Of a stretch of 11,532 nucleotides of DNA, positions 1 through 7,503 are shown in pieces. Under the pieces are notes generated by a model, which worked only from the letters and a program-made list of their open reading frames with translations, was not told where the DNA came from and did no database searches. Both the position numbers and the translations under genes were made by a program. Source of the stretch: an uncultured Saprospiraceae bacterium. Its GTDB lineage: Bacteria > Bacteroidota > Bacteroidia > Chitinophagales > Saprospiraceae. Within the stretch, counting starts at the first letter, position 1. Every line of letters begins with the position of its first letter. The stretch is taken from the NCBI GenBank assembly GCA_937864255.1, contig CALMIT010000739.1, forward strand, positions 1 through 11,532, given 5' to 3'.

Positions 1-521
1 GGTCGCGGTTTGCAGCGCCCGATGCCGGCAATAATCGCGGCGTTTATTTCCGCCCGGAAATCGGCGACGAAGTGGTGGTCGGATTTTTAAATGGCGATAA
101 ACATCACCCAGTGGTTTTGGGCGGGCTGCATAGCAGCAGCAATCCCGCGCCGATTGCGGAAAGCGATGACAATCATGAGAAAGGCGTGGTCACGCGCAGC
201 GAAATGAAAATGATTTTCAACGATGAAAAGAGTTCCTTCACCCTCAGTACGCCCGCCGGCAAGTCTTTTGTGCTCGACGACGATGCCGGACTGGTGGAAT
301 TGAAGGACGAAAACGGCAATAAAATAACGATGGACAGTAACGGCATTGTCATCGAAAGCCCGGCAAAAATAAAGATAAAAGCTACCCAGGATTTGGAATT
401 GGAAGGAATGAACAGTTCGGTAAAAGCGCAACTGCAATTTAAAGCTGAAGGCAGCGCCGGCGCCGAAGTTTCGAGTAATGGCGCGGCAGTTCTACGTGGC
501 TCGATAGTACAGATAAATTGA
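1..521 (+). CDS. VgrG/Afp8-like spike protein, C-terminal part (5' end outside window)
   Basis: This is the end of the trimeric spike that sits under the tube and carries the PAAR tip in contractile injection systems. The reading frame is open from base 3, so the true start lies left of the window; 172 codons are visible. The first residues (RFAAPDAGNNRGVYFRPEIG, then DEVVVGFLNGD) are the typical gp5/VgrG OB-fold end, with the conserved 'P..GD.V.VGF..GD' pattern followed by PVVLGGLH. After it comes a repetitive beta-rich stretch (SFTLSTPAGKSFVLDDD, then DENGNKITMDSNGIVIES) that fits the spike's beta-helix. The C-terminus (LELEGMNSSVKAQLQFKAEG, then a small-residue stretch ending IVQIN) resembles Afp8/Pvc8 spikes rather than extended T6SS VgrGs. 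No effector domain is fused to the end. The PAAR gene follows after 27 bases, as expected for its tip partner. Confidence 0.93.
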   Translation, partial: SRFAAPDAGNNRGVYFRPEIGDEVVVGFLNGDKHHPVVLGGLHSSSNPAPIAESDDNHEKGVVTRSEMKMIFNDEKSSFTLSTPAGKSFVLDDDAGLVELKDENGNKITMDSNGIVIESPAKIKIKATQDLELEGMNSSVKAQLQFKAEGSAGAEVSSNGAAVLRGSIVQIN

Positions 522-548
522 TTTTTTTAAAAAGATAAAATTACAAAA

Positions 549-854
549 ATGCCCCCGGCAGCAAGAATTTCAGATATGCACGTTTGCCCGCAGGTCAATC
601 CCGGCGGCGTGCCGCACATAGGCGGTCCGGTGCTGCCCCCCGGCGAGGTAACTGTGTTGATCGGAGGGATGCCCGCCGCGCGGGTAGGCGACCAGGCACT
701 TTGTACAGGTCCGCCGGATGTCATTGTCAGCGGTTCGGCTACTGTGCTAATCGGAGGGATGCCGGCTGCACGAATGGGGGATTCGACCGCGCACGGCGGC
801 ACTATCGTGGCAGGTTGTGTGACCGTGCTAATTGGCGGGGGAAATCGCATATAA
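549..854 (+). CDS. PAAR-domain spike tip protein
   Basis: This 101-residue protein is a stand-alone PAAR domain that forms the sharp cone on the VgrG trimer and is the first part to meet the target membrane. Its signature is the PAAR motif itself, present three times: PAARISD at residues 3-9, PAARVGD at 42-48 and PAARMGD at 72-78. Each block is linked to a TVLIGG strand (35-40, 65-70, and a similar one at 92-97), giving the three-fold pseudo-repeat expected of this fold. Candidate metal ligands near the apex are His11, Cys13, His23, Cys52, His82 and Cys90; PAAR proteins usually bind one zinc. The protein has no N- or C-terminal extension, so any cargo is not fused to the tip. The ATG follows an A-rich leader without a Shine-Dalgarno sequence. 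In Afp the gp25-like gene comes before the PAAR gene; here the order is reversed. Confidence 0.96.
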   Translation: MPPAARISDMHVCPQVNPGGVPHIGGPVLPPGEVTVLIGGMPAARVGDQALCTGPPDVIVSGSATVLIGGMPAARMGDSTAHGGTIVAGCVTVLIGGGNRI

Positions 855-895
855 GCATTTGGTTTGAGATTTTATGTCATCAAAAATTTTGCTTT

Positions 896-1297
896 ATGTC
901 TTTTTTGGGAATAGGGTGGGCTTTTCCGCCCACATTCTACAAGTCGGGAAAAAACGTAGTAATGGCTTCGGATGAAGAGGACATCGTGCAAAGTCTTCAA
1001 ATTTTACTTTCTACCCGCCTGGGCGAACGTATCATGTTGCCCAAATACGGTTGCAATTTGGAAGACCTGCTTTTTGAAAACCTTGACATCACGGTGCGCA
1101 CTTACATCGCCGACCTGATACAAACGGCGATTCTATATTACGAACCAAGAATAGAAGCAGAAAAGGTAGAATTTGCAGTAGGAGTTCCGGGCGAGGGCAG
1201 GCTGGATATTATTGTCCGGTACCGCGTCAAGACAACCAATTCGAGATACAATTTTGTGTACCCATATTACCAAAACGAAGGAAGTAACTTGCGTTAA
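896..1297 (+). CDS. gp25/GPW-like baseplate wedge protein (Afp9-like)
   Basis: This 133-residue protein belongs to the gp25/GPW lysozyme-like family, which links the baseplate wedges to the first sheath ring and starts sheath assembly. Family hallmarks are GIGWAFPPTF at residues 5-14, EEDIVQSLQILLSTRLGER around 27-45, the LPKYGCNLEDLLFE block at 48-61 and the EPR triad at 83-85. The start was set at 896 rather than at the internal ATG at 962 because the segment between them holds the conserved G.GW.FPP.F element seen at the N-terminus of Afp9-type proteins; starting at 962 would remove it. The frame stays open further upstream into the PAAR gene, but there it has no family resemblance. The leader (855-895) is A/T-rich with no Shine-Dalgarno sequence. 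The stop lies three bases before the next gene, so the two are surely co-transcribed. Confidence 0.95.
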   Translation: MSFLGIGWAFPPTFYKSGKNVVMASDEEDIVQSLQILLSTRLGERIMLPKYGCNLEDLLFENLDITVRTYIADLIQTAILYYEPRIEAEKVEFAVGVPGEGRLDIIVRYRVKTTNSRYNFVYPYYQNEGSNLR

Positions 1298-1300
1298 AAG

Positions 1301-4300
1301 ATGGCCGAAAAATGCGTAGATCGAAATCCTTTGCGGCGCGACGGCGTCAGTCGTATGCAACGTTTCCTGAAGGCACTGGATCCTTCTCAGGCTCCTCTGA
1401 TGGAAATGAGCGTAAAAGACTGGATGGAATTTGCCTATGATTACGCGGCGGAACTAAATTTTTACGACGCACAAAATCCCGAAAATCCACCTGGCGACTG
1501 GCAGGATTTTTTTCCGCAAAAAGGAGAGGAACTGGATTTGTTTTTTTCCAAAATAGAGAACAACCAAAGTCACGAGCCGCATATCGCTTTGTTTTTGACT
1601 TTTTTAAAACTGCTGGAAAAAAGTAAAGACCGCATGAATGCGCTTACCGGCGCGCATCTCGATTTTTATTACAAAAAAGTGCTGCAACTGCGCAAAAAGC
1701 CGGCTACACCCGACAAAGTCCACGTCATTTTCGAACTGGCAAAAAATGCATTGGAAGAAAAAGTGGAAAACGGAGCGATACTCAAGGCAGGCAATGACAA
1801 AGACGGTAAAAAATTAAGTTACAAAACAACGGAAGAGCTTATTGTCAACAGCGCTCAAATAGCCCGCCTATGTTGTATTGCCCGCGATAAAAATAATTTT
1901 ATCCGGTACGCGGCGCAGGTCAATTCAAAAGACGGACTCGGAGAGCCGCTTCCAAAAGACGATCCAAAGTGGAGTGCTTTCGGAAACGCGGATTTGCCGG
2001 CAGCGCGATTTGGTTTTGCTTTCGGTTCGCCTGTTTTGAAAATGAAAGAGGGCGAACGGACAGTAGCGGTGTTCTTAAAATTAGCGGATTTTAATGCCGG
2101 CAGCATTTCTGAAACGCAGTTGCAAAGCGGTCTGGAGTGCTACTTTTCGGGTGAAAAAGGCTGGCTTGGACCTATTGATTTTCAGGCGGATTTGTTTCGT
2201 CAGTACTCCGGACTCAGCGCCGGAATCGGTGCTCAGTACCTGAAAATGGCTTTTCACCTGCCTTCCTCCGAACCCGCTGTCACGAACTACGATCCGGCAA
2301 TACATGGTCAGACGTTCAACACTACCGCGCCCGTTATGCGGATATTTTTTAAAAGCAACGCGGACGGAAAAGCGCTTTTTGAAAAAATAGAAGCAGCTAC
2401 TTTGCAAGAGACCGTGATAAAAGTGAAAGTGGAGGGTATGAAAGAACTGCACCTCGAAAATGATTTGGGCAGGTTGGATGCCTCCAAACCTTTTTTGCCA
2501 TTTGGCGCACAGCCGGTAGTGGGTTCCGGTTTTTTTATCGGCAGCAAAGAAGTTTTTGAAAAAAACTGGACAAATTTTAATGTGCATCTGAACTGGATGG
2601 AACTGCCGGAAAAACTCTCCGATCATTATACCGCGTACACGGCGCCTTTTCGCACCAACCTCTCAAAAAAAACTTATAACCAGGTCATCAAATCAACTGC
2701 CCCGGAAGAATCTTCAACCACGCGGTCTTTGTCCCGCGTAACCGTAGATGATGCGGCGACGGGAGTTCCGCTTCAACTTCAGTTTTTAGCACAGCCCTTG
2801 TTGGGTATTTATCAGTTGTATATCGTGGATGACCGGATTGTACAGTCTGACGATTATTTTACCGCAGACATCGAGGTGCTGGACGATAAAAAATGGAAAA
2901 ACAAAACCCGCATACATTTGATGCAAGACGCGGCCACGCCGCAATACGTACTTTCCGAAGGTAAATTGCTGCGCACCTATTCGATTGAAAAAAACAACCA
3001 AGTAAGCCGCCGCGAATGGGAGCGCCGTTTTGAAGAAAATGAAAATAAAAAGGCACACCTGCTTAATTACCTCGAAGGCAAAACGGACGAAGCTACCTCG
3101 GCATTTGATTACAAAATCTATCGCGAGCAACCCGCATCTGACTTTGATACAAATGAAAATCTGAGCACCAAAGCTCAGCGCGGTTTTTTAAAATTCACGC
3201 TCAATCGTGATTTTCTGCATAAAATGTACCCGCATTTGTACGCGGTGGCCATTTCAAAAGGTGAGGAATCAGGGGCACTCATACCGAATCCGCCCTACAC
3301 GCCACTCATTGAATACGCTACGCTGGATTATGAAGCACAGGCGCATAAAAACTTTCAAATAGCCGCGCAAAGCGCCGCAAACAAGTGGGCTGATTTTGAA
3401 GACGGGGAATTACTTTTTTTCCAGGAGCATCCTTTCGGCCAACGCGAAGAGCATATTTTTTTAAAAGAGCAATTCCGTTTTTTTTCGGGCGATGAAGAAA
3501 TCAGTAAAACAAGGCTGCGATTATTGCCGCCGTTTGCGTATCGCGGCGAGTTTTTAGTCGGTTTAAAAGCCCGTGCCTTGCAGTTGTTAAGCCTGCTTTT
3601 GCAAAATGCGGAGGGCAGTGAAAATCCGCTTGCTCCGGTTTTTGAGCAGGGAGATAAAATAGATTGGTGGGTACTCGCCGGTAATGAGTGGCGCCTGCTC
3701 ACCAAAAATCACGTGGTCAAAAATACCACTGACAATTTTTTTAATTCAGGTATTTTAAAAACGGTTCTACCGCGGGAATCCGCCGGTTTTCATACGATTT
3801 TGGAGCCTGGTTTGATTTGGCTGAGGGCTACCTTGCCGCTCAAATTTCAGTTTGATTCGACGCCAAAACTGGTCGGCGTTTTTGCACAGGCAGCCGAGGC
3901 TGTTTTTGAAAATAATGACAACGAATTGAGTCACCTGCTTACGGCGCTACCCGCGGGCGCCATCGCCAAAATGGAGCAAATGCCCGCCCTGATTAAAAAA
4001 ATTGCACAACCTTTTTCGTCTTTTGACGGGCGTCCCGAAGAGTCTGATATGGCTTTTTACCTGCGCGTGAGCGAACGCCTGCGCCACAAAGACCGGGCGG
4101 TCAATATCTGGGATTACGAACACCTGGTTTTGGAGGCTTTTCCGGAGGTGTATAAAGTGAAATGCCTGAATCACACTTCGCTGGAGCCATATTCCGAAAT
4201 GGCTCCGGGTCATGTTGCCCTCATTGGTTTGCCGGATTTAAGGAATAAAAATTTGCCCGATCGCCTGCAACCCCGTCTGAGCGAACGCAGCCTGCGCAGG

Positions 4301-4729
4301 ATTGAAGCGTACCTGCGCAACCGTGCGGGCAAACTGGTGCAGGTGGATGCTACCAACCCGGATTATGAAGTTGTGAAAATGCAGTTGGAAGTAATATTTT
4401 ATGAAGGCTTCGATCCGAATTTCTACAAAAATCAACTCAATGAAGATTTGAAAAAATACCTCGCGCCCTGGACTGCCGACGAACAGATGGAAATTCATTT
4501 CGGTGGGGCGATTTACAAAACCCAGGTCATTCACTTTATGGAAAACCTGGACTACGTGGACTTTGTACAAAATGTAAAAATGTATCACTTTTTGAAAGGT
4601 GAGGATTGTAATGTGCTTGCTTCAAAAATTTCACTTTCCAAAGTGGAACCCGCCAGCGCCATTTCGATTTTGACCTCTTGCGAGCAACATATAATTATAC
4701 CCAAAACCAAACAGGAAATCTGTACATGA
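1301..4729 (+). CDS. Baseplate J/gp47-type large baseplate protein (Afp11-like)
   Basis: This 1142-residue protein is the first of two large wedge subunits that form the baseplate ring around the spike. The C-terminal part (about 905-1120) has the baseplate J/gp47 layout: ESDMAFYLRVSERLRHKDRA leads into NIWDYEHLVLEAFPEVYKVK, then a segment with RIEAYLRNRAGKLVQV and an alpha/beta domain ending YVDFVQNVKMYHF. Earlier elements fit large CIS baseplate proteins: TPDKVHVIFELAKN near 136-149, AGNDKDGKKLSYKT at about 163-176, FFIGSKEVFEKNW near 410-423, NPPYTPLIEYATLDYEAQ near 662-680, and a late SAISILTSCEQHIII tail resembling 'PRSILVS..H.I'. There is no signal peptide or membrane segment, so it should assemble in the cytoplasm. 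The start follows the previous stop by three bases. The stop TGA overlaps the next ATG. The middle of the protein (about 180-900) has no specific match that I can name. Confidence 0.88.
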   Translation: MAEKCVDRNPLRRDGVSRMQRFLKALDPSQAPLMEMSVKDWMEFAYDYAAELNFYDAQNPENPPGDWQDFFPQKGEELDLFFSKIENNQSHEPHIALFLTFLKLLEKSKDRMNALTGAHLDFYYKKVLQLRKKPATPDKVHVIFELAKNALEEKVENGAILKAGNDKDGKKLSYKTTEELIVNSAQIARLCCIARDKNNFIRYAAQVNSKDGLGEPLPKDDPKWSAFGNADLPAARFGFAFGSPVLKMKEGERTVAVFLKLADFNAGSISETQLQSGLECYFSGEKGWLGPIDFQADLFRQYSGLSAGIGAQYLKMAFHLPSSEPAVTNYDPAIHGQTFNTTAPVMRIFFKSNADGKALFEKIEAATLQETVIKVKVEGMKELHLENDLGRLDASKPFLPFGAQPVVGSGFFIGSKEVFEKNWTNFNVHLNWMELPEKLSDHYTAYTAPFRTNLSKKTYNQVIKSTAPEESSTTRSLSRVTVDDAATGVPLQLQFLAQPLLGIYQLYIVDDRIVQSDDYFTADIEVLDDKKWKNKTRIHLMQDAATPQYVLSEGKLLRTYSIEKNNQVSRREWERRFEENENKKAHLLNYLEGKTDEATSAFDYKIYREQPASDFDTNENLSTKAQRGFLKFTLNRDFLHKMYPHLYAVAISKGEESGALIPNPPYTPLIEYATLDYEAQAHKNFQIAAQSAANKWADFEDGELLFFQEHPFGQREEHIFLKEQFRFFSGDEEISKTRLRLLPPFAYRGEFLVGLKARALQLLSLLLQNAEGSENPLAPVFEQGDKIDWWVLAGNEWRLLTKNHVVKNTTDNFFNSGILKTVLPRESAGFHTILEPGLIWLRATLPLKFQFDSTPKLVGVFAQAAEAVFENNDNELSHLLTALPAGAIAKMEQMPALIKKIAQPFSSFDGRPEESDMAFYLRVSERLRHKDRAVNIWDYEHLVLEAFPEVYKVKCLNHTSLEPYSEMAPGHVALIGLPDLRNKNLPDRLQPRLSERSLRRIEAYLRNRAGKLVQVDATNPDYEVVKMQLEVIFYEGFDPNFYKNQLNEDLKKYLAPWTADEQMEIHFGGAIYKTQVIHFMENLDYVDFVQNVKMYHFLKGEDCNVLASKISLSKVEPASAISILTSCEQHIIIPKTKQEICT
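4713..4718 (+). promoter_or_regulatory. Possible Shine-Dalgarno-like AGGAAA before the second large baseplate gene
   Basis: AGGAAA lies seven bases before the ATG at 4726 and within the end of the previous coding region. It is the only start in the window with a reasonable purine-rich ribosome site at normal spacing; the others have A/T-rich leaders. Bacteroidota often do not depend on this signal, so it may be chance. It supports the choice of the 4726 start. Confidence 0.3.
4726..4729 (+). other. ATGA stop/start overlap between the two large baseplate genes
   Basis: The TGA stop at 4727-4729 shares three bases with the ATG at 4726-4728. This arrangement usually lets ribosomes finishing one gene start the next, which would tie together the output of two subunits needed in the same ring. 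The overlap is seen directly; coupling is inferred. Confidence 0.8.
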
Positions 4730-7503
4730 CTGATACGATCACCATACCAAAAGACGTCGCAAGCCGGGACGACCGCGACTACAACTTTTTGCGGGAGGAA
4801 GGATTGAAATACATCCAGGCGCTCGCTGGAAAAATGTGGACAGATTACAATGCACACGATCCGGGCATTACTTTTTTAGAACTGCTCTGTTATGCCATTA
4901 CCGATTTGGCTTATCGCATGGACCTGCCTTTGGAAAATTTGCTGGCAGATGAAAGCAACAGTCTTTTGTCCATGCACCGCCAATTTCATAGTGCCTTGAA
5001 AATTTTGCCCACTTGCCCGGTGACCGAACGCGATTATCGCAAATTGCTGATCAACATAGACGGAGTAAATAATGCCTGGTTGAAAAAAAATGAATCCACC
5101 ATTTTTGTAGATTACAAAAGCCAGCCCGCGAAGCTCAGCTACGAAGCCTGGCCGGTAGATCATAGTCAGGTGGACCAATTTGATTTAAACGGACTGTATG
5201 AAATTCTGGTCGAAATAGACGAAACCGTCGAAGACAAGCCTGCTGTTTTGCAGGCCGTGAAAGAAACCTACCACCGCAATAGAAATTTGTGTGAAGACCT
5301 GGTCAGCGTGAGCGAAGTTTCGCAACAGCCCGTGAAAGTTTGCGTGGAAATAGAATTGGAGCCCGACGCGCGCGCCGAAAAAGTGGAGGCTGATATCCGT
5401 TTTGCCATCGAAAATTACTTTTCCCCGCCCGTCAGGTTTTATAGTTTGCCAGAACTTTTGGAAAAAAATATCCCGCCGGATACAATTTTCAACGGGCCGG
5501 TTTTTGGGAGGCCGGTTTTTGAAAAAGAGGCGCTGTTGCTTACACTCTTGGGCGTTCAGCGTTGGGAGGAGTTACTTGACGGCGAGGTTACTTCACTCGA
5601 GGAATTGCTTGACGATCCGGGCATTTTGACCGATTCTGCGACTAATTTGGAATTGATAAAACAGCAAATTATCAAAAACACGCTGCTTCATGGTTTTACT
5701 ATTGATGAAGAATTGGATGCGACTAATCTGCGCACCGATGTGAGGACATCCGACCTGGTGAAAGAAATTATGAAAATCCCCGGCGTCAAATTAATCCGTG
5801 ACATTACGGTAGGTCCCTGCGGCAGCGACGCAGTAACCGGCGACGGCTGGAAAGTGTGTATCGAAAACGGCAAGCAACCCGTACTCTGCGAAAAATCTGT
5901 TTTCAAGTTTTTTAAGGATGTTTTGCCTATCAATGTTGATAAAAATCTGGTGGCTGAAAAACTCGGATTTTTGCACGAAGAAAGAATTCAATCCCGCAAA
6001 GCAAAAATCGTGGAAGCCCTGCCGATGCCTTCGGGGCAGTATTTCAAAATAAGCGCATTTTCTACGATTCAAAATGACTTGCCGGATACGTACGGAGTCA
6101 ATTCAAACGGACTGCCCGGGCAGGCAACGCCGTTACGCCGCGTGCAGGCAAATCAACTCAAAGCTTATTTGCTTTTTTTCGATCAGGTTTTGGCAAACTA
6201 CTTTGCGCAGCTTGAAAATGTCGGGCGGCTTCTTTCCTCCGACGAAACCTTGGCGCATACTTATTTTGCGCAGGCTGTCGCCGGTTTGAAAAATGCGAAT
6301 TCAATCGTGAAAGACGAGACCAACTGGTCCGAAAATGTGCAGAATCTCATGAGCGTCCACGACGATTTTGGACTGCGGCGACACAAGTTATTGAATCATC
6401 TGCTCGCCCGTTTTGCCGAAGATTTTAACCTGTACGTACTCACTATGTACGAATTATTTGGTCAGCAACTGGAAAATCTGTTGCTGCGCCAAAAGGCGGA
6501 TTTTTGGAAAGATTATCCGGCAATCAGCGCCGGGCGCGCTTTGGGTTTGGATTATTATCACCCTTCCGCCGGCATTTGGGATAGCGACAATATCAGCGGT
6601 ATGGAGCGGCGGCTCTCGCGGCTTGGCGGTTTTTATGATTTGAAAAGGCGCGACTTGTCGGGTGTCGCCATTGAATTTTACCAGGAAAATGATGTCGATT
6701 CAGTGGATGAATTTCGCTGGCGCGTGCGACACGACAGCGGCAAAATTTTACTCAGCAGTAGCACACATTATCTTGATTTGGATGCGCTTTACGCTGAAGC
6801 AGAATTGGCGGTGGCTCTCGCGCAGCAGCCCGCCCATTTTCAAAAAGAGAAAACGGAGGACGATACCCAGTGGTATTTTAATATTATTGATTCGGGCGGG
6901 GAAGTTGTCGGCCGCCGTATCGAATTTTTTGACACTGAAGCAGAAGTTGATGCGGCGATTCAGCAGGTAATTGATTTTTTGAGTGGAAAAAAACTTACCT
7001 CCGAAGGTATGTTTGTTATCGAACATATTCTGCTCCGCCCCGATGCTGAAAACGCTCCTCCCGAACTTTTCCTGCCACTTTGTATGGAGCCTGACGGCAA
7101 ATTTTGTCCGCCTAAAGATCCTTATTCCTACCGGATTTCGGTGGTACTTCCGGGCTGGACACAGCGTTTTTCCAACCTGGATTTTCGCATTTTTTTTGAA
7201 AAAATTATCCGTTCTGAAACGCCCGCGCACATACTGCCGCGCATTTGCTGGATAAGCAGGGAAGAAATGGGCGCGTTTGAATCATTATACAAAGCCTGGT
7301 TGGAAGCCAGATTTTCCGATCCGGATCAGCAGGCGCCTGCGCCTGTTTTGAATGCATTTATAGAAAAACTCAGCCGCCTTACGACCGTGTATCCCTCCGG
7401 TGTTCTTCACGATTGCGAAGACGAAGGCACGGCTGAAGACGATAATTTCCTGGTTTTGGGCAAAACTAATTTGGGCAACCTCCTAAAAAACAATGAATCA
7501 TGA
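4726..7503 (+). CDS. Second large baseplate wedge protein (Afp12/gp6-like)
   Basis: This 925-residue protein is probably the partner of the Afp11-like subunit in the wedge. Near the N-terminus it has MWTDYNAHDPGITFLELLCY followed by AITDLAYRMDLPLENLL, the 'W.D.N.HDPGIT.LE.L.Y..TDL.YR' signature of CIS baseplate assembly proteins. Other landmarks are RTSDLVKEIMKIPGVKLIRD around 340-359, TYGVNSNGLPGQATPLRRVQ from about 456, LKAYLLFFDQVLANYFAQL around 475-493, IEHILLRPD at about 764-772, and a C-terminal block with RSETPAHILPRICWI and FESLYKAWLEARF. The start at 4726 is preferred over an ATG at 4678: it gives a four-base ATGA overlap with the preceding stop, follows a plausible AGGAAA, and begins the protein shortly before the conserved region; the upstream codons lie inside the previous gene. 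The split of names between Afp11-like and Afp12-like is by order and motif, not alignment. Confidence 0.85.
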   Translation: MTDTITIPKDVASRDDRDYNFLREEGLKYIQALAGKMWTDYNAHDPGITFLELLCYAITDLAYRMDLPLENLLADESNSLLSMHRQFHSALKILPTCPVTERDYRKLLINIDGVNNAWLKKNESTIFVDYKSQPAKLSYEAWPVDHSQVDQFDLNGLYEILVEIDETVEDKPAVLQAVKETYHRNRNLCEDLVSVSEVSQQPVKVCVEIELEPDARAEKVEADIRFAIENYFSPPVRFYSLPELLEKNIPPDTIFNGPVFGRPVFEKEALLLTLLGVQRWEELLDGEVTSLEELLDDPGILTDSATNLELIKQQIIKNTLLHGFTIDEELDATNLRTDVRTSDLVKEIMKIPGVKLIRDITVGPCGSDAVTGDGWKVCIENGKQPVLCEKSVFKFFKDVLPINVDKNLVAEKLGFLHEERIQSRKAKIVEALPMPSGQYFKISAFSTIQNDLPDTYGVNSNGLPGQATPLRRVQANQLKAYLLFFDQVLANYFAQLENVGRLLSSDETLAHTYFAQAVAGLKNANSIVKDETNWSENVQNLMSVHDDFGLRRHKLLNHLLARFAEDFNLYVLTMYELFGQQLENLLLRQKADFWKDYPAISAGRALGLDYYHPSAGIWDSDNISGMERRLSRLGGFYDLKRRDLSGVAIEFYQENDVDSVDEFRWRVRHDSGKILLSSSTHYLDLDALYAEAELAVALAQQPAHFQKEKTEDDTQWYFNIIDSGGEVVGRRIEFFDTEAEVDAAIQQVIDFLSGKKLTSEGMFVIEHILLRPDAENAPPELFLPLCMEPDGKFCPPKDPYSYRISVVLPGWTQRFSNLDFRIFFEKIIRSETPAHILPRICWISREEMGAFESLYKAWLEARFSDPDQQAPAPVLNAFIEKLSRLTTVYPSGVLHDCEDEGTAEDDNFLVLGKTNLGNLLKNNES
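7500..7503 (+). other. ATGA stop/start overlap between the gp6-like gene and the PKD-domain gene
   Basis: The ATG at 7500-7502 overlaps the TGA at 7501-7503. No Shine-Dalgarno sequence precedes it (the leader reads CTCCTAAAAAACAATGAATC), so re-initiation by the terminating ribosome is a likely way of starting. It argues that the 1191-residue protein is made in step with the baseplate and is structural rather than cargo. Confidence 0.8.

Noticed and set aside
522..548. T-run then A-run after the spike gene as a terminator
   Set aside because: There is no GC-rich stem before the T-run; the short A/T tract is better read as the A-rich leader of the PAAR gene.
584..895. Open frame upstream of the gp25-like gene overlapping the PAAR gene
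   Set aside because: It is the shifted reading of the PAAR coding region, arginine-rich and without family resemblance; the gp25-like protein begins at 896.
855..895. Possible Bacteroidota promoter (TTTG elements at 858-866) before the gp25-like gene
   Set aside because: TTTG occurs, but no TAnnTTTG at the proper distance was found, and a promoter is not needed in a tightly packed operon.
2081..2626. 181-codon open frame on the minus strand inside the Afp11-like gene
   Set aside because: Antisense shadow of a well-supported gene; its product is rich in Phe, Lys and His, as expected from reading this coding strand backwards, and has no recognisable domain.
3478..3485. Run of eight T bases as a slippery frameshift site
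   Set aside because: The frame continues intact for over 400 codons after it and no alternative product is suggested; T- and A-runs are common in the Phe- and Lys-rich codons of these genes.
6748..7230. 160-codon minus-strand open frame opposite the gp6-like gene
   Set aside because: The opposite strand carries conserved baseplate motifs (IEHILLRPD and neighbours), so this frame is incidental.
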